Position numbers and translations under genes: made by a program
Shown here: one piece after another, positions 1 through 8,909 of the stretch
How positions within the stretch are numbered: position 1 is the stretch's first letter
How the letters are laid out: every line of letters starts with the position of its first letter
Assembly: GCA_963728125.1 (NCBI GenBank)
Contig: CAVSIZ010000013.1
Location: forward strand, 310,001-374,000
DNA: 64,000 bases
Source: CAWDCV01 sp963728125
GTDB taxonomy: Bacteria; Actinomycetota; Actinomycetes; CAWDCV01
Direction: 5' to 3'
Notes under the pieces: generated by a model
Seen by the model: the letters and a program-made list of their open reading frames with translations, nothing else
Database searches by the model: none
Told to the model about the DNA's origin: nothing

Positions 1-1
1 C

Positions 2-469
2 TCGTACGCGCGGGCGTCGCGCCCCTCGACCCTGACCGCTTTGACCGTCAACGTCGACGACGAGGAAACGCGAGCGCTGCAGGAGGAGTGGGACCGGCGC
101 GGCATCCCGATTCCGCTGACGGTCATCGATTCCCCGTTCCGCGAGATCACCCGACCTATCCTCAAGTACGTGCGAGGCGTGCGCCGGCAGAGCCCGCGCG
201 ACGTCGTCAACGTCTACATCCCTGAGTACGTCGTCGGGCACTGGTGGGAGAACCTGCTGCACAACCAGAGCGCGCTACGCCTCAAGGGGCGGCTGCTGTT
301 CACCCCCGGTGTGATGGTCACGAACGTGCCGTGGCAGCTGCGGTCGTCCGCGGCGGCAGCGGCGCGTCCGGAAGCTTCGGTGCCCGGCATGATCCGCCGC
401 AGTCGGGTGACGTACGACGGGATGGGGGACGGCACCCGTAGTCGCCAGCGGACGGATACGCGAACCTGA
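2..469 (+). CDS. APC-family amino acid permease, C-terminal part (5' end outside window)
   Basis: Open from the left edge in frame 2, so the start lies upstream of the window. What remains is the soluble C-terminal tail of the actinobacterial APC superfamily permeases: the conserved block NVYIPEYVVGHWWENLLHN at about 60-80 residues before a basic tail, followed by LLFTPGVMVTNVPW. No membrane segment is visible because the transmembrane core is upstream. It ends 49 bp before arcA on the same strand, so transport of arginine/ornithine or another amino acid is conceivable, but this tail occurs in many generic APC permeases and does not show the substrate. Confidence 0.8.
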   Translation, partial: SYARASRPSTLTALTVNVDDEETRALQEEWDRRGIPIPLTVIDSPFREITRPILKYVRGVRRQSPRDVVNVYIPEYVVGHWWENLLHNQSALRLKGRLLFTPGVMVTNVPWQLRSSAAAAARPEASVPGMIRRSRVTYDGMGDGTRSRQRTDTRT

Positions 470-518
470 CGCCCGGACTACGCTCGCCCTCCGCGGCCAC
501 CAACGAAGGGAGCTCGCC

Positions 519-1757
519 ATGGCGCTCGGTGTGTACTCCGAGGTGGGCAAGCTCCGCCAGGTGATCCTGCACCGTCCTGGTCTCGAGCTGACGAGATTGT
601 CACCGACCAACGTCAGCGAGCTGCTGTTCGACGACATCCCCTGGGCCAAGCGGGCGCGCGAGGAGCACGATGCGTTCGCGCAGGAGCTGCGCGACAAGGG
701 CGTCAAGGTGCACCTGTTCGCCAATCTTCTTGCCGACGTGCTCGAGGATCCTGCCGCGCGGACGTGGATCCTCGACCGGACGTTCACGGAAGACACGGTC
801 GGCCAGACCCTCGTGCGCCCACTGCGACAGCTTGCCGAAGTCGAGGAGAGCGAACGGCTGGCCGAGCTCCTGATCGGCGGCATCCTGAAGAGCGATCTCT
901 CCGCTCTCAAGGCCAACAGCCTGCGCTGGGAGCTCATGCACCGCGACGACTTTCTGCTGGCGCCGCTGCCGAATCACCTGTTCCAGCGTGACAATTCCGC
1001 GTGGGTGTTCGGTGGCGTCAGCATCAACCCGATGGCGCGCGAGGCGCGCGTCCGAGAGTCGATTCACAGCACCGCCATCTACAAGTTCCACCCGCTCTTC
1101 GCCAAGCACGACTTCGAGATCTGGTACGGCGGCGACGACAGTCGCCATCAGCCGGCGACCGTCGAGGGCGGCGACATCCACGTCCTCGGCAACGGTGCCC
1201 TGATGGTCGGCATGAGCGAACGCACGACCGCGATGGGCGTTGAGAACCTGGCGCGCGGCATCTTCTCCCGCGGCGGCGCAACGAAGATCATCGCCATTGA
1301 GCTGCCGCACTCCCGGGCGATGATGCACCTCGACACCGTCATGACGATGATCGATCGCGACACGTTCGTCATGTATCCGTATCTCCACACGAAGCTGCGA
1401 TCGTGGACGGTGTTGCCGGCCACCTCGGCCAGCGATCCCGACGAGCCGCAGGAGCTGGAAGTCGTCGAGAACGCCGATCTATTCGACACCATCGGCCAGA
1501 CGATCGGGCTGGCGAAGGTCAATGTCCTGAAGACGAACGAGGACGTTCGTGCAGCGCAGCGCGAGCAATGGGACGACGGAAATAACTTCCTCGCCATCGA
1601 GCCCGGCGTCATCGTCGGCTACGAGCGCAATCTCACGACGAACACGTTCCTGCGCAAGCACGGCATCGAGGTCATCACCATCGCCGGCAGCGAGCTCGGC
1701 CGCGGGCGCGGCGGACCACGCTGCATGAGCTGTCCCATCGAACGCGATCCGGCCTAG
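519..1757 (+). CDS. arcA: Arginine deiminase
   Basis: Hydrolyses L-arginine to citrulline and ammonia, first step of the cytoplasmic arginine deiminase (ADI) pathway. The 412-residue length is typical. Visible family motifs are the FQRDNSAWVFGG segment (substrate-binding aspartate), GGDIHVLG and HLDTVMTMID around the catalytic histidines, and the C-terminal GRGRGGPRCMSCP block whose first cysteine (about residue 402) is the nucleophile. The ATG is preceded by GAAGGGAG. arcB starts 12 bp downstream and arcC directly after, so the three genes form an operon that yields ATP from arginine. Confidence 0.97.
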   Translation: MALGVYSEVGKLRQVILHRPGLELTRLSPTNVSELLFDDIPWAKRAREEHDAFAQELRDKGVKVHLFANLLADVLEDPAARTWILDRTFTEDTVGQTLVRPLRQLAEVEESERLAELLIGGILKSDLSALKANSLRWELMHRDDFLLAPLPNHLFQRDNSAWVFGGVSINPMAREARVRESIHSTAIYKFHPLFAKHDFEIWYGGDDSRHQPATVEGGDIHVLGNGALMVGMSERTTAMGVENLARGIFSRGGATKIIAIELPHSRAMMHLDTVMTMIDRDTFVMYPYLHTKLRSWTVLPATSASDPDEPQELEVVENADLFDTIGQTIGLAKVNVLKTNEDVRAAQREQWDDGNNFLAIEPGVIVGYERNLTTNTFLRKHGIEVITIAGSELGRGRGGPRCMSCPIERDPA

Positions 1758-1769
1758 GAGCACGACGTC

Positions 1770-2771
1770 GTGAGCGTCAACCTGCGCAACCGCAACTTCC
1801 TCAAGGAGTTGGACTTCACCCCGCAGGAGTTGCGCTTCCTGCTCGACCTGTCGCGCGACCTCAAGCGGGCCAAGTACGCGGGCACCGAGAGGCAACGCCT
1901 ACGCGGCAAGAACATCGCGCTCATCTTCGAGAAGACATCGACGCGGACGCGCTGCGCCTTCGAGGTTGCGGCGTACGACCAGGGAGCGCATGTCACGTAC
2001 CTCGATCCGGCGGGATCGCAGATGGGTCACAAGGAATCGACGAAGGACACCGCGCGCGTGCTCGGACGCTTCTACGACGGCATCGAGTACCGCGGCTCGG
2101 CGCAGGAGCAGATCGAGATCCTCGGCCGCTACGCCGGCGTCCCGGTGTGGAACGGCCTCACAGACGAGTGGCATCCGACTCAGATGCTGGCCGACTTTCT
2201 CACCATGACCGAGCATTCCACGAAGCCGTTGCACGAGGTCGCGTTTGCGTTCCTCGGCGACGCGCGAAACAACGTCGGAAACTCGCTGCTCGTGACCGGC
2301 GCCATGTTCGGCTGCGACGTCCGCATGGTCGGGCCGAAGAAGCAGTGGAACACCGATGCCGTCGTCAAGGCGGCGCGAGAGATTGCCGATCGAACGGGCG
2401 CCAAGGTGCTGCAGACCGAGGACGTCGACGAGGGCGTGCGGGGCGTCGACTTCCTCTCCACAGACGTCTGGGTATCGCTGGGCGAACCGAAGGACGTGTG
2501 GGACGAGCGCATCGAGCTGCTGCGCCCGTACCAAGTGTCGATGGACACCGTTCGACGTACGGGAAACCCGGGGGTCCGTTTTTTGCACTGCCTGCCGGCG
2601 TTTCACGACCGCAACACCACCGTCGGCGAGGAGATCTACGAACGCACTGGCCTGGAGGGCCTCGAGGTGACCGACGAGGTATTCGAGTCCGAGCACTCGA
2701 TCGTGTTCGACCAGGCGGAGAATCGCATGCACACCATCAAGGCGATCCTCGTCGCGACACTGGGAGATTGA
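1770..2771 (+). CDS. arcB: Ornithine carbamoyltransferase (catabolic, ArcB)
   Basis: Second ADI-pathway enzyme; in this context it runs phosphorolytically, splitting citrulline into ornithine and carbamoyl phosphate. The 333-residue product has the carbamoyl-phosphate loop STRTRCAFE near residue 55, the HPTQ-like segment WHPTQMLADF near 130 and HCLPAFHD near 270, all diagnostic of ornithine carbamoyltransferases. The GTG start lies 12 bp after arcA and the stop abuts the arcC start. Placement between arcA and arcC is the reason for calling it catabolic rather than ArgF; the sequence alone would not separate the two. Confidence 0.95.
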   Translation: MSVNLRNRNFLKELDFTPQELRFLLDLSRDLKRAKYAGTERQRLRGKNIALIFEKTSTRTRCAFEVAAYDQGAHVTYLDPAGSQMGHKESTKDTARVLGRFYDGIEYRGSAQEQIEILGRYAGVPVWNGLTDEWHPTQMLADFLTMTEHSTKPLHEVAFAFLGDARNNVGNSLLVTGAMFGCDVRMVGPKKQWNTDAVVKAAREIADRTGAKVLQTEDVDEGVRGVDFLSTDVWVSLGEPKDVWDERIELLRPYQVSMDTVRRTGNPGVRFLHCLPAFHDRNTTVGEEIYERTGLEGLEVTDEVFESEHSIVFDQAENRMHTIKAILVATLGD

Positions 2772-3710
2772 GTGCGCATCGTCGCGGCACTCGGTGGCAA
2801 CGCCCTGCTCCAGCGCGGGCAGAAGCCGGACGCCAGCATTCAGGTGGCGAACGTCCGCAAGGCGGTTGCTGCACTCGCGCCCATCGCCGCCGAGCATGAG
2901 CTCGTCGTGACGCACGGGAACGGACCGCAGGTCGGCGTGCTTGCGCTGCAGAGCGCGTCGGACCCGCACCTCACCACGCCGTACCCGTTCGACGTCCTCG
3001 GCGCACAGACGCAGGGGATGATCGGCTACTGGCTGCTGCAGGGGTTGCAGAACGCACTGCCTGGTCGTCAGGTCGCGGCGCTGATCAACCAGACATTGGT
3101 GTCCGCCGCCGATCCCGCGTTCGACGACCCGACGAAGTTCGTGGGCGAGGTGTACGACGAGGCGACGGCCCGTCAGCTGGCCGACGAGCGGGGCTGGACG
3201 GTCAAGCAGGACGGTGCGCATTGGCGCCGGGTCGTGCCGTCACCTCGGCCGCAACGGGTGGTGGAGACTCGACTCATCCGGCTGCTGCTGACGTCGGGTG
3301 CGATCGTGGTCTCGGCCGGCGGCGGGGGAGTGCCAGCCATCCGCAACGAGAGGGGAGAGCTGCAGGGCGTCGAAGCGGTGGTGGACAAGGACCTCACAGC
3401 AGCGTTGCTCGCGGAGGCGCTCGAGGCGGACGTCCTGTTGCTGCTGACGGACGTGCCGCGGGTGCTGCGCAACTACGGCACGCCAGACCAGACCGAGATC
3501 GCCAACACGACACCCGCGCAGCTGCGAGCGATGGACTTTGCCGCCGGCTCCATGCGCCCGAAGGTGGAAGCCGTCACGCGCTTCGCCGAGCTCACCGGCG
3601 ACATGGGCGCGATCGGCGCTCTCGAGGATGTGGCCGAGATCCTTGCCGGCAAGGCCGGCACAATCGTGACCCCCAGCGGCCGCTGGCCCCTCGACAACGG
3701 CCTGAGCTGA
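2772..3710 (+). CDS. arcC: Carbamate kinase
   Basis: Transfers phosphate from carbamoyl phosphate to ADP, giving ATP, ammonia and CO2: the energy-yielding last step of the ADI pathway. The 312-residue product starts RIVAALGGNALLQRG, the amino-acid-kinase glycine-rich loop, and contains THGNGPQVG, AGGGGVPAI and VDKDLTAALLA (nucleotide and carbamate binding). The GTG follows the arcB stop without a gap, with GGGAG five bases upstream. A long palindrome lies just 3' of the stop and may end the operon. Confidence 0.96.
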   Translation: MRIVAALGGNALLQRGQKPDASIQVANVRKAVAALAPIAAEHELVVTHGNGPQVGVLALQSASDPHLTTPYPFDVLGAQTQGMIGYWLLQGLQNALPGRQVAALINQTLVSAADPAFDDPTKFVGEVYDEATARQLADERGWTVKQDGAHWRRVVPSPRPQRVVETRLIRLLLTSGAIVVSAGGGGVPAIRNERGELQGVEAVVDKDLTAALLAEALEADVLLLLTDVPRVLRNYGTPDQTEIANTTPAQLRAMDFAAGSMRPKVEAVTRFAELTGDMGAIGALEDVAEILAGKAGTIVTPSGRWPLDNGLS

Positions 3711-3717
3711 CTCCCCA

Positions 3718-3778
3718 CATCCAACAACGGATGGAATCCTGACCACTGGGCAGTCAGATTCCCATCCGTTGTTGGATG
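3718..3778. repeat. Palindromic interspersed element, copy A
   Basis: Perfect 17-bp inverted repeat (CATCCAACAACGGATGG, 3718-3734, and its complement, 3762-3778) around a 27-base centre that can extend the stem with bulges. It sits between the convergent 3' ends of arcC and the GGCT-like gene, so it could act as a terminator. A homologous element with the same 27-base centre length and shared TGACCAC core lies at 52966-53024; the arms differ by a compensatory C-G to T-A change. The rest of this intergenic stretch (3779-3988) shows nothing I recognise. Confidence 0.8.
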
Positions 3779-3988
3779 CAATCGGTCCCCCCTGGCCGAC
3801 GTCACTCGCTCCGGCTGACTTCCCCCGCCTGTCGTCACTTACCTGCCATTGTGATCATCGCAATCGGCACAAAACGGACACAAATGTGATCCAACGGCAG
3901 GGAAGTGACGAGAACCTGAGGGAAGTCGTTCCTGTCTGAGCTTCGCCTGGCACGCGGGACGCGTTGGCAGCTCGCGCAGCTGAGGTTC

Positions 3989-4342
3989 TTAGCTGGCGTC
4001 CGGGTCACGCAGGGCGTAGATGCATGCGTCGATGTCGCTGTCGAGGGCGTGAACCGCGGTCACGACGCGCTGGTAGCCGGATCCTTCGAACTCGTCCAGG
4101 CGGGCCCAGTGCTCCGGCAGGTCACCCGACTCGAACACCAGGACGTCGACTGACTCGCCTTCGGGGTCGAGGATCAGTCCAGGAAAGCCGAGGTCGGCAC
4201 CCCAGCCTGCAGCGACGACTGTTCCGTAGACCCGGCCCTCGAACCAGCGGCCCTCGAGCCCGTCGAGCTGGTGAGCATTGGGCCGGCCGGGTGCCAGCGT
4301 GCCGTACACCGCCAGACGGTTGTTGGAGTCCACGATTCGCAT
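3989..4342 (-). CDS. Gamma-glutamylcyclotransferase (GGCT/AIG2)-like family protein
   Basis: A 117-residue protein of the GGCT/AIG2 fold. The N-terminal LAVYGTLAPGRPN carries the family YGTL substrate-binding motif, and LDEFEGSGYQRV carries the conserved glutamate (about residue 83) used as acid/base by true cyclotransferases. The family acts on gamma-glutamyl peptides or related amides, but many small bacterial members are uncharacterised, so the substrate is unknown. It is divergent from acnA and shares a 120-bp intergenic region with it that holds an 18-bp palindrome. Confidence 0.75.
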   Translation of the reverse strand: MRIVDSNNRLAVYGTLAPGRPNAHQLDGLEGRWFEGRVYGTVVAAGWGADLGFPGLILDPEGESVDVLVFESGDLPEHWARLDEFEGSGYQRVVTAVHALDSDIDACIYALRDPDAS

Positions 4343-4370
4343 GCTGCCAGGTCCACAGAGCTCGACAAGT

Positions 4371-4388
4371 ATCTTGATGTCGAGATAG
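4371..4388. promoter_or_regulatory. Palindromic candidate operator upstream of acnA
   Basis: TATCTTGATGTCGAGATA is an 18-bp imperfect palindrome (half-sites TATCTTGA and TATCTCGA, one mismatch, 2-bp centre). It lies 75 bp upstream of the acnA start and 29 bp from the start of the divergent GGCT-like gene, a suitable place for a dimeric regulator to act on either. I do not recognise the cognate regulator and no regulator gene is adjacent. Confidence 0.45.
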
Positions 4389-4462
4389 TTTGGTTATTTG
4401 TCTACTGGGTGGCAGGATGGCGTCACCGCGTCGTCAGCGTCGACTCGAGGGGAGCCCCATCC

Positions 4463-7306
4463 GTGAGCGCCGAGAGCACCACGACCAGCCGACCGAGCGG
4501 GCCCGACAGTTTCGCCAGCCGCAGCATGCTCCAGGTTGGCGACAGTGAGTACGAGATCTTCCGGCTCGACGCCGTCGAGGGCAGCGCTCGCCTTCCGTAC
4601 AGCCTCAAGATCCTGCTCGAGAATCTGCTGCGCACCGAGGACGGCGTCAACATCACCGCCGACCATATTCGTGCCCTCAGCGCGTGGGATCCGACCGCCG
4701 AACCCAGTGAAGAGATCCAGTTCACGCCGGCGCGCGTGCTCATGCAGGATTTCACCGGCGTCCCCGCGGTCGTCGACCTGGCCACGATGCGCGAGGCGAT
4801 GAGTGACCTTGGCGGTGATCCCGACCGCATCAATCCGCTGGCCCCCGCAGAGCTCGTCATCGACCACTCTGTCATCGCCGACGTCTTCGGCGCCCCCGAC
4901 GCCTTCGAGCGCAACGTTGACATCGAGTACCAGCGCAACCGCGAGCGCTATCAGTTCCTGCGCTGGGGGCAGAAGGCGTTCGACGACTTCCGGGTCGTAC
5001 CTCCGGGCACCGGCATCGTGCACCAGGTCAACATCGAATACCTCGCCCGCGTCGTCTTCACCAGGGAAGCGGACGGAGTCACCCAGGCCTACCCCGACAC
5101 CCTCGTCGGCACTGACTCGCACACCACGATGGTGAACGGACTCGGCGTCCTCGGGTGGGGTGTTGGCGGCATCGAGGCCGAGGCGGCGATGCTCGGGCAG
5201 CCGGTGTCGATGCTGATTCCGCGTGTCGTCGGTTTCGAGCTGCACGGCGAACTGCCCGAGGGTGCGACGGCCACCGACCTCGTGCTCACCATCACCGAGA
5301 TGCTGCGCAAGCACGGCGTCGTCGGGAAGTTCGTGGAGTTCTTCGGCGATGGCGTGACCGCGGTGCCGCTCGCCAACCGCGCGACGATCGGCAACATGAG
5401 CCCCGAGTTCGGCTCGACCTGCGCGATCTTCCCCATCGACGAGGAGACGCTGCGCTACCTGCGATTTACGGGTCGCCCGGACGATCAGGTCGCGCTCGTC
5501 GAGGCGTACGCGAAGGAACAGGGGCTGTGGCACGATCCGTCGGTCGCTCCGGCCTACTCGGAGACGCTGCAGCTCGACCTCGGCAGTGTCGTGCCGTCGA
5601 TCGCGGGACCCAAGCGCCCGCAGGACCGGGTGGCCCTGTCCGATGCCAAGGCGTCCTTCCGTACGGCGCTGCGCGACTACGTCGACGACGATGGCGACGG
5701 CCTCAAGACGTCGATGGACGAGGGGGTCGCCGAGACGTTCCCGGCGAGCGACCCGGTGGCCGTCGACTCCAACCATGACCTGGTCGCCGCCACCGACGAG
5801 CCGACGCCTCACCTGTCCGACCGCAGCTCGGACGACCGCGCGAGCAATCCCGCGACCGTGCTGCTCGAAGACGGCACCGAGACCGAGGTCGATCACGGCA
5901 GCGTCGTTATCGCCGCGATCACGTCTTGCACCAACACGTCCAACCCGTCGGTGATGGTCGGGGCAGCGCTGCTGGCGAAGAAGGCCGTGGAGCGCGGTCT
6001 CGACCGCAAGCCGTGGGTGAAGACCACGCTTGCTCCCGGCTCGAAGGTCGTCATGGACTACTACGACCGCGCCGGGCTCACGCCATACCTGGAGAAGCTG
6101 GGCTTCCATCTCGTTGGGTACGGCTGCACGACGTGTATTGGCAACTCCGGGCCGCTGTCCGAGGGTGTCTCTGCCGGCGTGAATGACAACGATCTCGCGG
6201 TGGTCTCCGTGTTGTCGGGCAACCGCAACTTCGAGGGGCGCATCCAGCCGGACGTCAAGATGAACTACCTCGCGTCGCCGCCACTCGTCGTTGCTTACGC
6301 GCTGGCCGGCTCGATGGACGTCGATCTCACCACCGAGCCGCTCGGTCAGGACTCCGAAGGCAACGACATCCTTCTCGCAGACATCTGGCCGACACCGCAG
6401 GAAGTGCAGGAAACGATCGACAGCGCGGTGTCGTCGGAGATGTTCACCACCGACTACGCCGACGTTTTCACCGGTGACGAGCGGTGGCGTTCGCTGCCCG
6501 TTCCCGAGAGCGGCGCCTTCGCGTGGGACGACGAATCGACCTACGTGCGCAAGCCGCCGTACTTCGATGACATGCCAGCCGAGCCGACCCCCGTCGACGA
6601 CATCGAAGGCGCTCGCGTGCTCGCCAAGCTAGGCGACAGCGTCACGACCGACCACATTTCCCCAGCCGGATCGATCAAGGCAGACTCGCCGGCCGGGCGC
6701 TATCTCACCGAGCACGGCGTCGAGCGGCGTGACTTCAACTCGTACGGCTCTCGACGCGGCAATCACGAGGTGATGATCCGCGGCACCTTTGCCAACATCC
6801 GACTGCGCAACCTCCTGGCGCCGGGCACCGAGGGCGGCGTGACGCGCGACTTCACCGCCGATGGTGACGTGACGACGATCTATGAAGCCGCGGAGAACTA
6901 TGCGGCAGCAGGCACGCCGCTCGTCGTCCTGGCCGGTAAGGAGTACGGCTCCGGCTCGTCGCGCGACTGGGCGGCAAAGGGAACGGCGCTGCTCGGTGTG
7001 CGTGCCGTGATCGCCGAGTCGTACGAGCGCATCCACCGTTCCAACCTCATCGGGCTCGGCGTGCTGCCGCTGCAGTACGCCGACGGCGAGACCGCCGACT
7101 CCCTTGGGCTCACCGGTGAGGAGACGTTCTCCATCACGGGAATCACCGAGCTCAACGAGGGACGCACCCCGCGCACCGTGCGCGTGCGTGCCGACGACAT
7201 CGAGTTCGACGCGGTCGTGCGCATCGATACCCCGGGCGAGGCGGACTACTACCGCCACGGCGGCATCATGCAGTACGTGCTGAGGTCGCTGCTCGCCGCC
7301 AGCTGA
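4463..7306 (+). CDS. acnA: Aconitate hydratase A
   Basis: Interconverts citrate and isocitrate in the TCA cycle with a [4Fe-4S] cluster. Cluster cysteines are visible in ITSCTNTSNPSVM and GYGCTTCIGNSGP; the swivel-domain motif SYGSRRGNHEVMIRGTFAN is near the C-terminus. The open frame reaches further upstream, but GTG 4463 follows GAGGGGAG and gives 947 residues, the usual size. An acidic linker containing ETFPASDP (about residues 410-470) is inserted before the second cysteine-bearing block, as far as I recall also seen in other actinobacterial AcnA. The next small gene begins 3 bp downstream. Confidence 0.96.
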   Translation: MSAESTTTSRPSGPDSFASRSMLQVGDSEYEIFRLDAVEGSARLPYSLKILLENLLRTEDGVNITADHIRALSAWDPTAEPSEEIQFTPARVLMQDFTGVPAVVDLATMREAMSDLGGDPDRINPLAPAELVIDHSVIADVFGAPDAFERNVDIEYQRNRERYQFLRWGQKAFDDFRVVPPGTGIVHQVNIEYLARVVFTREADGVTQAYPDTLVGTDSHTTMVNGLGVLGWGVGGIEAEAAMLGQPVSMLIPRVVGFELHGELPEGATATDLVLTITEMLRKHGVVGKFVEFFGDGVTAVPLANRATIGNMSPEFGSTCAIFPIDEETLRYLRFTGRPDDQVALVEAYAKEQGLWHDPSVAPAYSETLQLDLGSVVPSIAGPKRPQDRVALSDAKASFRTALRDYVDDDGDGLKTSMDEGVAETFPASDPVAVDSNHDLVAATDEPTPHLSDRSSDDRASNPATVLLEDGTETEVDHGSVVIAAITSCTNTSNPSVMVGAALLAKKAVERGLDRKPWVKTTLAPGSKVVMDYYDRAGLTPYLEKLGFHLVGYGCTTCIGNSGPLSEGVSAGVNDNDLAVVSVLSGNRNFEGRIQPDVKMNYLASPPLVVAYALAGSMDVDLTTEPLGQDSEGNDILLADIWPTPQEVQETIDSAVSSEMFTTDYADVFTGDERWRSLPVPESGAFAWDDESTYVRKPPYFDDMPAEPTPVDDIEGARVLAKLGDSVTTDHISPAGSIKADSPAGRYLTEHGVERRDFNSYGSRRGNHEVMIRGTFANIRLRNLLAPGTEGGVTRDFTADGDVTTIYEAAENYAAAGTPLVVLAGKEYGSGSSRDWAAKGTALLGVRAVIAESYERIHRSNLIGLGVLPLQYADGETADSLGLTGEETFSITGITELNEGRTPRTVRVRADDIEFDAVVRIDTPGEADYYRHGGIMQYVLRSLLAAS

Positions 7307-7309
7307 ACC

Positions 7310-7681
7310 GTGGCGGAGCTCGTCACCCCTCCGGGCTGGCCGGCGGACGTCCGACCCCCCGGCGCACCCGATTGGGAGCGCACCGCGGTCAGCTGGCTGC
7401 TCGACCTGTGCCCTCCGGATTACCGAGCACACGAGGTGTTGCGTCGCTATCCGGTGGTGCTTGCCCGCTTCGCCGCCGAGCACGTGAGTTCAGGAGCCGA
7501 GGCAGCACGCCGGGGTCTGGGGACTGTGCGATCAGACCTGCGCGATGTCGTCCCCGCCGATGTCGTCGACGCGGCGATCGCGGCCTACGAGCGCGAGGGC
7601 GCCCGGCTGGCGCGGACCGCGCGGGCCGTCCGGCTGGTCGAGGAGGCGCTGCGCGGCAGGCGGTTCAGCGCGAAGCTGTGA
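7310..7681 (+). CDS. Conserved actinobacterial hypothetical protein
   Basis: A 123-residue soluble protein starting at GTG three bases after acnA, hence probably co-transcribed and coupled. It has no signal peptide or membrane segment; the middle is rich in alanine and arginine and predicted helical (DVVDAAIAAYEREGARLARTARAVRLVEEAL). The N-terminal half (PPGWPADVRPPGAPDWE, LDLCPPDYR) resembles a small protein I have seen in actinobacterial genomes but cannot assign to a function. Its 3' end overlaps the convergent ROK gene by 17 bp. Confidence 0.7.
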   Translation: MAELVTPPGWPADVRPPGAPDWERTAVSWLLDLCPPDYRAHEVLRRYPVVLARFAAEHVSSGAEAARRGLGTVRSDLRDVVPADVVDAAIAAYEREGARLARTARAVRLVEEALRGRRFSAKL

Positions 7682-8903
7682 CAGCGCCGGCGAGCACTCC
7701 GACCGGATCGGCGAGCAGCTCCTGCCAGGCCAGTTCGGCGGCTCCGATCAGGACGGCATCCGAGCCGAGGGCGGGAACGGTGACGCGTACCTGAGCGCCC
7801 GGCGCCATCAGCATCGCGTCGCTCATAGCCGCCCGGACCCGCGCATCGGCGACAGAGAACAGATCGGCCAGCAATCCGCCGAGGATCACGACCTGCGGGT
7901 TGAGCAGGTTCACGATCGTGGCCAGGCCCAGCCCGAGAGCCTGTCCTGGTAGGTGCACGAGCGCAGCGGATGTCGATGGCAGGTCGGCCATGAGCTGGAC
8001 CAGCTCGTCCGCTGCCGTTCCCGGGACGCCCAGTGACCGAGCGATGGCGTCGGCTCCCACCTCGGTCTCCCAGCAGCCGCGGGCACCGCAGCGGCATTGC
8101 CGGCCACCGGAACTCACGATCATGTGGCCGAGCTCTCCGGCGTAGCCACCGGCTCCGAGCATGGGGTGGCCGCCGAGAATCAGCCCGCCGCCGACGCCTT
8201 CCTTGCCCAGAATGAAGACGACGTCATCGACGTCTCGAGCGGCGCCGCGGACATGCTCGGCAAGAGCTCCGAGGTCGGCATCGTTGCCGATGCTGATCCG
8301 CAGTCCGGGCAGTCGCTGGCCGAGCAGTTCCCCGAGCGGTGCGTCCCGCCACCCGAGGTTGGGAGCGAACCGTACGTTGCCGTCACTGCGACGCACCAAA
8401 CCGGGTACGGCAATCCCGAGGCCGATCACGTATCGAGCTGGAGAGGACGCGTCGAGCAGCTCCCGAACGGTGGCGGCGAGCTGGTCGGCCACCGCCGCCG
8501 GCGTCGGATCGGCGATCTCGCCAGAATGGCGCGCGAGGACGCGACCGCCAAGCCCGACCAGGGCGATCGACGCCCGCCGGACCCCGACGTCGGCGGCAAG
8601 CACCTGCACCGACTCCGTGCAGGCGTGCACTGTCGGAGAGGGTCGCCCTGCCCACGGCTGTGGTTGGCCCTCGTGGCGCTCTTCACGGACCAGGCCCAGC
8701 GTCACGAGCTCGGCCACCAACGCCGCGATCGTGCTGCGATTCAGGCCCAGCCGGCCGGTGAGGTCCGCGCGTCGCAGCGCTCCGGCGACGTGGACGTGCC
8801 ACAGGACGGTCGCGAGGTTGTGCCGGCGGACGTCCGGGCTCGCCGCAATCGACTGGCGAGACCGGACGGCCGTCGGGATCGGGTTAGGCGCCGGCGGCAC
8901 CAT
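7665..8903 (-). CDS. ROK-family transcriptional regulator (XylR/NagC-like)
   Basis: A 412-residue repressor-type ROK protein. Residues 25-85 form a winged helix-turn-helix (HNLATVLWHVHVAGALRRADL, then GLNRSTIAALVAELVTLGLV). The ROK domain follows, with the sugar-binding segment around GIAVPGLV and GNDADLGALAEH and the zinc motif CRCGARGCWE. It is the last gene of the sugar ABC operon, 6 bp after the permease, and most likely represses that operon until a sugar or sugar phosphate binds. A 21-bp inverted repeat at 12373-12393 is its best candidate operator. Confidence 0.92.
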   Translation of the reverse strand: MVPPAPNPIPTAVRSRQSIAASPDVRRHNLATVLWHVHVAGALRRADLTGRLGLNRSTIAALVAELVTLGLVREERHEGQPQPWAGRPSPTVHACTESVQVLAADVGVRRASIALVGLGGRVLARHSGEIADPTPAAVADQLAATVRELLDASSPARYVIGLGIAVPGLVRRSDGNVRFAPNLGWRDAPLGELLGQRLPGLRISIGNDADLGALAEHVRGAARDVDDVVFILGKEGVGGGLILGGHPMLGAGGYAGELGHMIVSSGGRQCRCGARGCWETEVGADAIARSLGVPGTAADELVQLMADLPSTSAALVHLPGQALGLGLATIVNLLNPQVVILGGLLADLFSVADARVRAAMSDAMLMAPGAQVRVTVPALGSDAVLIGAAELAWQELLADPVGVLAGAVTASR

Positions 8904-8909
8904 CCCGAG

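Noticed and set aside
4271..4462. Upstream extension of AcnA to residue 1011
   Set aside because: It would overlap the divergent gene and the palindromic promoter region; GTG 4463 has a ribosome binding site and gives normal length.
4394..6109. 571-codon open frame on the minus strand
   Set aside because: It is antisense to acnA, has no family similarity and an arginine/histidine-rich composition typical of frame shadows in high-GC coding DNA.
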